DNA of 64,000 nucleotides. It comes from Actinacidiphila alni (GTDB taxonomy: Bacteria > Actinomycetota > Actinomycetes > Streptomycetales > Streptomycetaceae). How positions within the stretch are numbered: position 1 is the first letter of the stretch; each line of letters starts with the position of its first letter. Location of the stretch: positions 310,001 through 374,000 of the forward strand of contig NZ_FONG01000004.1 in the NCBI RefSeq assembly GCF_900112845.1, written 5' to 3'. The position numbers and the translations under genes were made by a program. This document shows positions 56,621 through 64,000 of the stretch, piece by piece. Below the pieces are notes generated by a model, which saw nothing but the letters and a program-made list of their open reading frames with translations, did not search any database and was not told where the DNA came from.

Positions 56621-58105
56621 CTACCTCTCTCGCGATTCGGGTCGGGCGGGACCGAACCAGCGGTCCAGTGCCGCCGGAAGGTCGTGGTGGCTGCCGGGTC
56701 CCGCCCAGGCGACATAGCCGTCGGGGCGGATCAGGACCGCGGTGGTGCCGTCGAGCGGGTCGGGCCGTTCGCCGCGCGGCCGGGCGGTGACGATGTCGAC
56801 GCGCTCGCGCCAGCCGGCCGCGCGGCGCCGCAGGTGCGGGTTGTCGGCCAGGTCGAGCAGCACACCGCGGCCGGCGTGCAGCAGGGCGGTACTGCTGGTG
56901 GGTCGGCCCCGGACGGTGAGCTCCAGGTGCGGCATCCGTGCCCCGAGCAGCGGGTTGGGGCCCGCGCCGACGTCGTATCGGATCGCCAACCCGCTGACCT
57001 GGGCGGCCAGATGGCGGGTGACGTCCTCGTACGCGGTCAGGTCGGCGAGTACGGAACGCAGCGGCTGGGCCTCCTTGCCGCCGAGGATCAGCTGGCTCTG
57101 CGCGCCGGTGTTGGCGAGCAACTGCGCGCCGACCTCGTGCCGTTCGGTGTGGTAGGTGTCGAGCAGCGATACGGGGGCGGTGCCGCGCAGCACCGCGGCG
57201 AGTTTCCAGCCGAGGTTCACCGAGTCCTGGATGCTGACGTTCATGCCCTGGCCGCCGGCCGGGAAGTGGATGTGCGCGGCGTCCCCGGTGAGCAGCACCC
57301 GGCCCTTGCGGTAGTCGGAGACCTGGCGCGCGGCGTCGGTGAATGCGCTGATCCACACCGGTTCCGCGGCCGAGATGTCGTCGCCGGTCAGCCGTTTCCA
57401 GGTGTCGGCGACCTCGTGGAAAAGCGGCGGGCCGCCGCGCCTGCGCGGGGGTGTGCCGCGTTCGCCGACGATGACCCGGTGCACACCGCCGGCCAGCGGC
57501 GCGGACATCACCATGCCGCCGGCCGACAGTTCGCCGGTCATCCGGGGGGCGACGTCGACGCCGCGGATGTCGGCGAGCAGCAGTTCCGTGCCGCCTGCGG
57601 TGCCGGGGAAGTCGAAGCCGCCGGCCTTGCGCACGGTGCTGCGTCCGCCGTCGGCGCCGACCAAGTAGTCCGCGCGCAGCGTCCGTTCGCCGTCCGGGGT
57701 GCTGACGCGTACGGCGACGGCCGTCTCCTCCTCCCGGTAGGACAGCACCTCGTGGCCGCGGCGGATCTCGGCGCCCAGTTCGAGCGCCCAGCTCTGCAGG
57801 ACGGCCTCGGTGACGGACTGCGGCACGGTCTTGGCGCTGCGGAAGGGCCCGTCGAGCACGCCGAGGTCGAGCGGCACGCCGCCGAAGTGCCCCTGTTCGC
57901 TGGTCGTGAGATCGCCGAAGCGGCGCAGCAGCCCGCGCTGGGCGAAGGTCTCGACCGTACGAATGGCCAGGCCGATTCCACGCGATTCGGCGGTGGGTCC
58001 CGACAGGCGTTCCAGAATGACGACGTCTATGCCCGCCAGCCGCAGTTCTCCGGCGAGTACGAGCCCGGCAGGTCCGGCTCCCGCAATGATGACCGATGCG
58101 CTCAT
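56621..58105 (-). CDS. FAD-dependent aromatic polyketide hydroxylase (first; PgaE/UrdE/LanE-like)
   Basis: 494 residues: [20 protein letters not shown] (FAD), [17 protein letters not shown] (DG) and [20 protein letters not shown] (GD), plus a C-terminal thioredoxin-like domain from about residue 395. Full-length, unlike the second hydroxylase. Homologues hydroxylate C12 of the angucyclinone. Its start, after GGGAGAGG, is the first gene of the polyketide operon. Confidence 0.92.
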   Translation of the reverse strand: MSASVIIAGAGPAGLVLAGELRLAGIDVVILERLSGPTAESRGIGLAIRTVETFAQRGLLRRFGDLTTSEQGHFGGVPLDLGVLDGPFRSAKTVPQSVTEAVLQSWALELGAEIRRGHEVLSYREEETAVAVRVSTPDGERTLRADYLVGADGGRSTVRKAGGFDFPGTAGGTELLLADIRGVDVAPRMTGELSAGGMVMSAPLAGGVHRVIVGERGTPPRRRGGPPLFHEVADTWKRLTGDDISAAEPVWISAFTDAARQVSDYRKGRVLLTGDAAHIHFPAGGQGMNVSIQDSVNLGWKLAAVLRGTAPVSLLDTYHTERHEVGAQLLANTGAQSQLILGGKEAQPLRSVLADLTAYEDVTRHLAAQVSGLAIRYDVGAGPNPLLGARMPHLELTVRGRPTSSTALLHAGRGVLLDLADNPHLRRRAAGWRERVDIVTARPRGERPDPLDGTTAVLIRPDGYVAWAGPGSHHDLPAALDRWFGPARPESRER

Positions 58106-58302
58106 ACACCTCTCCCGTACGTATAGGAAATCGCGTGCGGACTCTCCCGGAATTCACGGCGGCGGCGCGTACGCAATCGCCCCCGAGTAGTACCGGTAAT
58201 GATTCGTCCGAGTTTTCGCCGGACACAAATATCGTCTGTCACGGCCTGTTCAGAATTCAAGCAGGGATCTCAAGGGTCTCTGAAAACTAATGTCAGCGGA
58301 CT

Positions 58303-58329
58303 GTCAAGTCGCACCGGCCAAGGCTTGAC
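58303..58329. repeat. Inverted repeat 1 (candidate regulator site)
   Basis: GTCAAG at 58303-58308 and CTTGAC at 58324-58329, spacer 15 nt. Same half sites and nearly the same spacing as repeat 2. Confidence 0.55.
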
Positions 58330-58386
58330 GTTCCGTCCATGCGGCCGACGTCAGGCGGGTCGTGGTGCGGCGCCGATTCATAAGAA

Positions 58387-58418
58387 AGCGTCAAGGGAAG
58401 TACAGGTTTCTTGACGCT
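58387..58418. repeat. Inverted repeat 2 (candidate regulator site)
   Basis: AGCGTCAAG (58387-58395) and CTTGACGCT (58410-58418), perfect 9-bp arms with a 14-nt spacer. The core GTCAAG-N14-CTTGAC matches repeat 1. Confidence 0.65.
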
Positions 58419-58576
58419 CCCGCGGCGCCGCGAGTGGGCCGGCCGGTTTTATGCGTGCGATGGTTTCAGAAACCTTGCAGGAGTGTGAAATGTCCCGGCG
58501 GAGCTTCAAACGGTGCCCGGCGGGCGGCTAATCTGCCGGAAGAATTCGGAGCGAACCCCACGAAGGCATGGGAGTC

Positions 58577-59263
58577 ATGCGGGTACTGGTAGCGGATTCC
58601 GACACGATTGGGGTCGGCAGCCTGAGTGCCGAGTTGCAGCGCCATGGTTTTGACATCGAGCAGTGCGGCACCGGGGCGGAGGCGCTGGAAAGGTATACGA
58701 CGTTCGACTTCTTCCTGCTCGACCTCGCGCTGCCGGACATGGACGGCCTCGAGGTCTGCCGATTGCTGCGGTCGGCGAGCGACATACCGATCATCGCTTT
58801 CACCGATCCCGGTACCGACCTCGACCGGATCCTGTGTCTCCAGGCCGGCTGCGACGACTGCATGGCCAAGCCATTCGGTTTCCGTGAACTCCTCGCGCGC
58901 ATCGAGGCCGTCCTGCGGCGGTCGGGTGCGCACACCTCGGCGGCGGCCCGGTCGCAGCCGATCATGATCGGCTCGCTGTGCATCGACCCCGACACCCGGG
59001 AAGTGCGGCTGAACGGCCGGCTGATCAATCTCACCCGGATCGAATTCTGTCTGCTGCTCAAGCTGGCCTCGCAGCCGCAGACCGTCTTCACCCGCACCCA
59101 GTTGATGGGTGACGTGTGGGGCTACCAGCACGACGGCCGGCCGCTGAGCGCCAGGGCGAGCCGGACCATCGACACCCATGTCAGCGCCCTGCGCAAGAAG
59201 CTGGGCGATCCGAGCTGGATCGTCACGCTGCGCGGGATCGGCTTCCGGATGGGACACGCCTGA
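58577..59263 (+). CDS. OmpR-type regulator with atypical receiver domain, right flank of the polyketide cluster
   Basis: 228 residues, paralogue of the regulator at 42287 (shared LLDLxLPDMDGLxVCR, GADD/GCDDCxxKPF, SRTIDTHVSxLRxKLG). The receiver start reads VLVADSDTIG with one acidic pair position kept (DSD), so it is closer to normal than its partner; WIVTLRGIGFRMG ends the winged helix. ATG 58577 chosen by alignment; ATG 58568 possible. Divergent from the PKS operon, suited to control it as JadR1/LanI-type activators do. Confidence 0.87.
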   Translation: MRVLVADSDTIGVGSLSAELQRHGFDIEQCGTGAEALERYTTFDFFLLDLALPDMDGLEVCRLLRSASDIPIIAFTDPGTDLDRILCLQAGCDDCMAKPFGFRELLARIEAVLRRSGAHTSAAARSQPIMIGSLCIDPDTREVRLNGRLINLTRIEFCLLLKLASQPQTVFTRTQLMGDVWGYQHDGRPLSARASRTIDTHVSALRKKLGDPSWIVTLRGIGFRMGHA

Positions 59264-59436
59264 GCGCAGTCCCCAACGAGCCCGGTCCCCCGCGACCGCA
59301 CACCTCACTCCCCCGAGCCGGCGGCCCGGGGTCTCCCTCTCATCACGGTGCCGCATGCCAAGGCGCCGCTCGTCACCTCGCCCCACCTCACCCTCGCCCC
59401 TCATCGCGGCACCACTCGCCCGGAAGGTCTCACCTC

Positions 59437-61065
59437 ATGCCCGGCTCACGTCCTCGCGCCACGCTGCTCGCAGCGGGCGCCGCCGCCCTGTCGCTGTCGC
59501 TGACACTGGCGGCCTGCTCGTCCGACTCCGCCGACCCGTCGGACAGCTCGGCGGGCAAGGCCGCCGCCCCGCACGCGGGCGGCCGGCTGACCTTCGCGCT
59601 CGGCTCGGACCCCATCTGCGTCGACCCGCACCAGGCGGCCACCAACGACGCGGTGTACGCCGCCCGCGGCCTGGTGGACTCGCTCACCGACCAGGACGCG
59701 GCGACCGGGCGGATCGCGCCCTGGCTCGCCACGTCGTGGGACATCGCCAAGGACGCCTCGCAGTTCACCTTCCATCTGCGCGCCGGCGCGACCTTCAGCG
59801 ACGGCACCCCGGTCGACGCCGCCGCCGTCAAGGCGAATTTCGACGCGGTCGTGAAGCTCGGCGCCAAGTCGATCTTCGGCTCCGGCTACCTCAGCGGCTA
59901 CCGCGGCACCGAGGTCGTCGACGCCCACACCGCCAGGGTCACCTTCGACCACCCCAACGCCCAGTTCCTCCAGGCGACGTCGACCACCACACTCGGCCTG
60001 CTGTCGACCGGCACCCTCAAGCGCAGCGCCCAGAGCCTGTGCGCCGGGCCGCTGATCGGGTCGGGGCCCTTCAAGCTGGCGAGCTACACGCCCGGCAAGT
60101 CCGTGGAGCTGGTCAAGCGCGCCGACTACACCGGCGGCTCGACGCTCTGGAAGCACAGCGGCCCCGCCTACCTGGACCGGATCACCTTCAAGGTGGTCCC
60201 GGAGTCGGGCATCCGCACCGGCAGCCTGGAGTCGGGCCAGCTCGACGCCGTCTCCGGTGTCGCGCCGCAGGACGAGGCGGGTCTGAAGAGCCAGGGCGCG
60301 AAGCTGCTGTCCCGGTCGAACCCGGGCGTGCCGGTCGCGCTCAGCGTCAACACCTCGCGGCCGCAGGCCGGTGACATCGCCGTACGCCGCGCGCTGGAGG
60401 TCGCCATCGACCGCCAGGAGGTCGTCGACACCGTCCTGAGCCCCAGCTACCACCCGGCCACCAGCTCGCTGTCCAGCACCACCGACGGCTACCAGGACAA
60501 TTCCAAGCTGCTCGCCCACGACACGGCCGCCGCGGGGAAGATCCTCGACGCGGCGGGCTGGCAGCCGGGCCCCGGCGGCATCCGTACGAAGAACGGCGTG
60601 AAGCTCGACCTCAAGGTCATCCTCGCGCCGAACTTCGGCCCCAACCAGTCGGTGCTGGAGCTGGTGCAGCAGCAGGTGAAGAAGGCGGGGATCGGCCTCA
60701 CGCTCAAGGTGCTGAGCATCGCCGACTACCAAGTGGCCCAGAAGAGCGGCGACTACGACCTGTCGTGGGGCAACGGCACCCGGGCCGACCCGGACATCCT
60801 GCGCACCGCCTTCTCCAGCAAGCTGCTCAACCTCTCGCACATCGACGACCCGCGGCTGCAATCGCTGCTCGACGCGCAGGCCGCCACCGCCGATCCCGCC
60901 AAGCGGGCCGCGATCGTCGCGCAGGCACAGCGCCGGGTGCTCGAACAGGGCTACCAGATCCCGGTGTTCGAGATGACCAGCGTCTACGCGCTCGGCTCGA
61001 AGGTGCACGACATCACGCTCGGCTCGTCGTCCCAGGCCCAGTTCCACGACGCCTGGCTGTCCTGA
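59437..61065 (+). CDS. Oligopeptide/dipeptide-type ABC substrate-binding lipoprotein
   Basis: 542 residues. Signal peptide with lipobox LAAC (residues 24-27), then SBP_bac_5 fold: GGRLTFALGSDPICVDPHQA, FTFHLRAGATFSDGTPVDAA and GSGPFKLASYTPGKSVELVK. Binds peptides or other solutes such as nickel chelates. GGAAGG upstream of ATG 59437. First gene of a four-gene transporter operon running right, 173 nt after the regulator. Confidence 0.9.
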   Translation: MPGSRPRATLLAAGAAALSLSLTLAACSSDSADPSDSSAGKAAAPHAGGRLTFALGSDPICVDPHQAATNDAVYAARGLVDSLTDQDAATGRIAPWLATSWDIAKDASQFTFHLRAGATFSDGTPVDAAAVKANFDAVVKLGAKSIFGSGYLSGYRGTEVVDAHTARVTFDHPNAQFLQATSTTTLGLLSTGTLKRSAQSLCAGPLIGSGPFKLASYTPGKSVELVKRADYTGGSTLWKHSGPAYLDRITFKVVPESGIRTGSLESGQLDAVSGVAPQDEAGLKSQGAKLLSRSNPGVPVALSVNTSRPQAGDIAVRRALEVAIDRQEVVDTVLSPSYHPATSSLSSTTDGYQDNSKLLAHDTAAAGKILDAAGWQPGPGGIRTKNGVKLDLKVILAPNFGPNQSVLELVQQQVKKAGIGLTLKVLSIADYQVAQKSGDYDLSWGNGTRADPDILRTAFSSKLLNLSHIDDPRLQSLLDAQAATADPAKRAAIVAQAQRRVLEQGYQIPVFEMTSVYALGSKVHDITLGSSSQAQFHDAWLS

Positions 61066-61101
61066 CCACGGCTGTCCCGACCACAGGCGATCCCTAAGGC
61101 G

Positions 61102-62061
61102 ATGATGAGGACTTATCTGCTACGGCGGCTGCTCCAGGCCGTGTTCGTCCTGTGGGCCGCGTACACGGTCTCCTTCGGCGTGCTGTACATGCTGCCGAGC
61201 GACCCCGCGACGATCATGGCGGCGGGCGGCGGCGACGCCAGTACGGTCACACCGGAACAGACCGCGGCGCTGCGCCATCAGTACGGTCTGGACCGCCCAT
61301 TGGCCGAGCAGTACGGCACGCGCCTGCTGCACGCCGTCCACGGTGACCTGGGGCGCTCGGTGCAAAGCGGCGTCCCGGTCACCCGGATGATCTCCCAGGC
61401 GCTGCCGACGACGCTCCAACTGGCCGCCGCCGCACTGCTGTTGTCCGTACTCCTCGGCGGCGCGGTGGCACTGCTGGCCAGTTGGACGCGGTACGGCCCG
61501 TTGCGTCAACTGCTGCTGTCGCTGCCGTCGTTGGGCGTGTCGGCGCCGACCTTCTGGGTGGGGCTTGTGCTGGTGCAGCTCTTCTCCTTCCGCTGGCACG
61601 TCTTCCCGGCCTTCGGCGACCAGGGCTTCGACGCCCTGGTGCTGCCGTCGGTGACGCTGGCGCTGCCCGGTGCCGCGCTGATCGCGCAGGTCTTCGCCAA
61701 GGGGCTGCGCACCGCGCTGGCGGAGCCGTACGTCCAGACCGCGCTCGCCAAGGGCGCGGGCCGGGGGCGGGTGCTGTTCGGGCACGCGGTGCGCAACGCG
61801 TCGGCCGCGCCGCTGACCCTGGTCGGCATCATGGTCGGCAATCTGCTGGCCGGCGCGGTGGTCGTGGAGACCGTCTTCGCCCGCGCCGGGATCGGCCGCG
61901 AGACGGCCGCCGCCGTGACGGCCCAGGACATCCCGGTCGTCCAGGGCGTCGTGGTGCTCGGCGCGGTCGCCTTCGTCCTCACCACGCTCGCCGTCGATCT
62001 GCTGCTGCCCCTGATCGACCCACGGATCACCACGACGGCCCGGCGGGCGGTGCCGGCATGA
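61102..62061 (+). CDS. Dpp/Opp-type ABC transporter permease 1 (DppB-like)
   Basis: 319 residues, six helices; N-terminal signature [42 protein letters not shown] before helix 2, and coupling loop [23 protein letters not shown] 61102 or 61105. It overlaps the next gene by ATGA. Confidence 0.92.
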   Translation: MMRTYLLRRLLQAVFVLWAAYTVSFGVLYMLPSDPATIMAAGGGDASTVTPEQTAALRHQYGLDRPLAEQYGTRLLHAVHGDLGRSVQSGVPVTRMISQALPTTLQLAAAALLLSVLLGGAVALLASWTRYGPLRQLLLSLPSLGVSAPTFWVGLVLVQLFSFRWHVFPAFGDQGFDALVLPSVTLALPGAALIAQVFAKGLRTALAEPYVQTALAKGAGRGRVLFGHAVRNASAAPLTLVGIMVGNLLAGAVVVETVFARAGIGRETAAAVTAQDIPVVQGVVVLGAVAFVLTTLAVDLLLPLIDPRITTTARRAVPA

Positions 62062-62978
62062 CCGACCTCGGCATCCCCGACACCGGGACCCCGGAATCCG
62101 GGGCGGACCTGCCGGACCCCGCAGCCGCGGACCGGCCGAAGGGGTCAGGCCGGCCGCGCCGCCCGGCCCGCTTCCGGCCGGTCAGGCCCGGTCTGCTGCT
62201 CTCGGTGCTGCTGATCGCGGTACTGCTGCCCGCCGCCTTCTTCCCGCACCTGCTGACCTCGCGCGACCCGCTGGCCGCCGTCCCGCACGACAAATTGCTG
62301 CCGCCGGGCTCCGGACACCCCTTCGGCACCGACCAGTTGGGCCGCGACCTCTTCGCCCGTGTCGTGCACGGCTCCCTGCTCACCCTCCAGGCGAGCGGCC
62401 TCGCGGTGCTCGTCGGGCTCGTCGTGGGATCGCTCGCCGGTCTGCTGGCCGGCTACCTCGGCGGGATCGTGGACGACGCGCTGATGCGGCTCACCGATGT
62501 GCTGCTGTCGATCCCCGGCCTGCTTCTGTCGCTCGCACTGGTCACCGCGCTCGGCTTCGGCACCGTCAAGGTCGCCCTCGCGGTGGGGGTGACGAGCGTG
62601 TCGACCTTCACCAGGATCATGCGCGCCGAGGTGCTGCGGATCGCCGGGTCGGGCTATGTGGAGGCGGCGCGCGCCTCCGGGACCCGGGCGCCCGCGGTCC
62701 TGCTCCGGCATGTGCTGCCGAACGCGGCGGGGCCCGTACTGGTCTACGCCGCCATCGACTTCGGCGCCGTCGTGCTCCAGGTCTCCTCGCTGTCCTTCCT
62801 GGGATACGGCGCGCAGCCGCCCGCACCGGAGTGGGGCTCGCTCGTCTCGGACGGGCGCAATTACCTCGCCACGGCCTGGTGGCTCAGCACACTGCCCGGC
62901 CTGGTCATCGCGGCCACCGTGCTGGCCGCCAACCGGATCGCCCGCGCCCTGGACGGCGCAGACACGGAGGAACGATGA
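62058..62978 (+). CDS. Dpp/Opp-type ABC transporter permease 2 (DppC-like)
   Basis: 306 residues. After a Pro/Asp-rich cytoplasmic head of about 45 residues, six helices with [20 protein letters not shown] (DppC signature) and coupling loop [20 protein letters not shown]. Start and stop both overlap neighbours (ATGA). Confidence 0.92.
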   Translation: MTDLGIPDTGTPESGADLPDPAAADRPKGSGRPRRPARFRPVRPGLLLSVLLIAVLLPAAFFPHLLTSRDPLAAVPHDKLLPPGSGHPFGTDQLGRDLFARVVHGSLLTLQASGLAVLVGLVVGSLAGLLAGYLGGIVDDALMRLTDVLLSIPGLLLSLALVTALGFGTVKVALAVGVTSVSTFTRIMRAEVLRIAGSGYVEAARASGTRAPAVLLRHVLPNAAGPVLVYAAIDFGAVVLQVSSLSFLGYGAQPPAPEWGSLVSDGRNYLATAWWLSTLPGLVIAATVLAANRIARALDGADTEER

Positions 62979-64000
62979 GTGCCGGAACGACGGGTGCCGG
63001 CGCCGCGCCGTCCGAACCCCTGCTGGACATCCGGGACTTGCGGATCTCCTACCGCGGCAGGACCGGTCCTGTGCCCGCCGTGCGGGGCATCGACCTGACC
63101 GTACGGCCGGGCGAAGTCGTCGCCCTGGTCGGCGAGTCGGGCTCGGGGAAGAGCACGGCGGCGCACGCGGTGCTGGGGCTGCTGCCGCGCGGCGGCTCGC
63201 TCGACGGGGGCGCGATCCGTTTCGGCGGCACCGATCTGGCCCGCCTGGGCGAGGACGCGCTGCGCGGCTTCCGGGGCAAGGAGATCGGCCTGATACCGCA
63301 GGACCCGATGATCTCGCTCAACCCCGTCCGGCGGATCGGGCCGCAGGTCGCCGAGGCGCTGCTGGTGCACCGGCTGGCCGACCGGGAGGCGGCGGCCCGG
63401 CGCACGCTGGAACTCCTCGACGAGGCGGGCCTGCCCGATCCGGCCGTCACCGCCCGCCGCTATCCGCACGAGCTGTCCGGCGGGATGTGCCAACGCGTGC
63501 TGATCGCCGTCGCGTTGGCGGCGCGCCCCCGGCTGGTGATCGCCGACGAGCCGACGAGCGCGCTCGACGTCACCGTGCAGCGCCGGATCCTCGACCACAT
63601 CGGCACGCTCACCCGGGAACGGGGCATCGCGGTGCTGCTGATCACGCACGACCTCGCGGTCGCCGCCGACCGGGCGGACCGGGTGAGCGTAATGGCGCGC
63701 GGCGAGATCGTGGAGACCGGCTCCGTACGGCAGGTGCTGCGGCGGCCCGCGCACCCCTACACCCGCGGCCTGCTGGCGGCGGCGCCGGGGCTGGACGGCG
63801 CCTGGGCGCGGGTCGCTGTGACAGTGAAGGAGCCCGCTCCGGAAGGCCCCGCCTCAGAGGGGTCCGCCGCGAAGGGGCCCGCCCCCGAGGGTTCCGCCCG
63901 TGACGGGTCCGCCGTGGCGGAGCCGACCCCGGAAGCCCCGGTACGGTCGGCCGGGCAGGAGTCCGCCCTGAAGAAATCCGCCCCGGACGATGGGGACCTC
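62975..64000 (+). CDS. Dpp/Opp-type ABC transporter ATPase (DppD-like), runs off the window
   Basis: 342 codons visible with no stop. Walker [17 protein letters not shown]-loop [11 protein letters not shown], signature [16 protein letters not shown] (Cys is unusual in the LSGGM-x-QR motif), Walker [16 protein letters not shown], switch LLITHDL, and oligopeptide-type end [18 protein letters not shown]. From about residue 285 a degenerate repeat linker of Ala/Pro/Glu/Gly (EGPASEGSA-type units) continues past base 64000. That suggests a fusion to a second ATPase (DppD-DppF), with the rest unseen. Confidence 0.9.
   Translation, partial: MSAGTTGAGAAPSEPLLDIRDLRISYRGRTGPVPAVRGIDLTVRPGEVVALVGESGSGKSTAAHAVLGLLPRGGSLDGGAIRFGGTDLARLGEDALRGFRGKEIGLIPQDPMISLNPVRRIGPQVAEALLVHRLADREAAARRTLELLDEAGLPDPAVTARRYPHELSGGMCQRVLIAVALAARPRLVIADEPTSALDVTVQRRILDHIGTLTRERGIAVLLITHDLAVAADRADRVSVMARGEIVETGSVRQVLRRPAHPYTRGLLAAAPGLDGAWARVAVTVKEPAPEGPASEGSAAKGPAPEGSARDGSAVAEPTPEAPVRSAGQESALKKSAPDDGDL

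Larger units (their letters stand above)
58106..58576. promoter_or_regulatory. Divergent control region of the polyketide operon and right-hand regulator
   Basis: 471 nt, AT-richer than its surroundings. It holds two inverted repeats of GTCAAG/CTTGAC (58303-58329 and 58387-58418), and must contain the promoters of the PKS operon (minus) and of the regulator at 58577 (plus). No coding frame is credible here. Confidence 0.7.

Overview
The window is chromosomal DNA of a Streptomyces-like actinomycete. It has very high GC, GTG/TTG starts, rare TTA leucine codons, many ATGA/GTGA stop-start overlaps, a metNIQ operon, Ser/Thr kinases, and a type II polyketide cluster. No plasmid, phage or CRISPR module is visible. 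Layout, left to right: a pabB fragment (1-811, minus), a five-tRNA operon (999-1450, plus: Gly, Cys, Val, Val, Val), small housekeeping genes and a membrane Ser/Thr kinase, two acyl-CoA dehydrogenases, and an RNA methyltransferase. These are followed by a cobalamin/siroheme group (cobA-like, a BluB-CobT fusion with a very long disordered N-terminus, CbiET; 9.3-15.6 kb), metNIQ (17.6-20.3 kb), small membrane, GNAT and sigma-like genes, a phosphodiesterase, a PlsC acyltransferase, and a glutamate-type binding lipoprotein whose mRNA carries two TTA codons. The complete arginine block runs leftward as argC-J-B-D-R (34.1-29.1 kb) and then argG-H (28.9-26.3 kb). Each unit has its own promoter overlapped by an ARG-box-like palindrome, and a 12-bp hairpin separates them. 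At 36.2-37.3 kb, a gene of unrecognised family (minus) is followed on the same strand by two tandem RNAs that fold as closed tRNA mimics: a T arm, a sealed acceptor-like stem, and a D arm on an outer stem where the anticodon arm would be. This is the architecture of bacterial Y RNA (YrlA) effector modules, yet no Ro60/Rsr (TROVE) gene lies in the window. It is the most unusual element here. Beside it are decayed fragments of a GlxA/AraC-type regulator.

The right third is a type II polyketide locus. The presumed main operon (58105 down to 43049, minus) reads: FAD hydroxylase, TcmI-type cyclase, KS-alpha, chain length factor, ACP, ketoreductase, di-domain aromatase/cyclase, second FAD hydroxylase, SDR reductase, acetyl-CoA-carboxylase-type beta subunit, luciferase-like oxidoreductase, MFS exporter, FMN reductase, two-domain ABM oxygenase, and a class D flavin monooxygenase. 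The first nine genes match the order of angucycline core clusters (pga/urd/lan/jad type). The hydroxylase and reductase that are fused in UrdM/PgaM are separate here but overlap by 4 nt. The ABM oxygenase plus flavin reductase suggests oxidative opening or rearrangement of an angucyclinone ring; this is inference. Two OmpR-type regulators with altered receiver domains flank the operon and face inward from the left (42287) and outward from the right (58577). A TetR/MFS/SDR export module with twin operators (38.7-42.0 kb), a second ABM oxygenase (37.9 kb) and an acyl-CoA carboxylase epsilon subunit (37.5 kb) lie to the left. A dpp/opp-type ABC transporter operon begins at 59437 and runs off the right edge.
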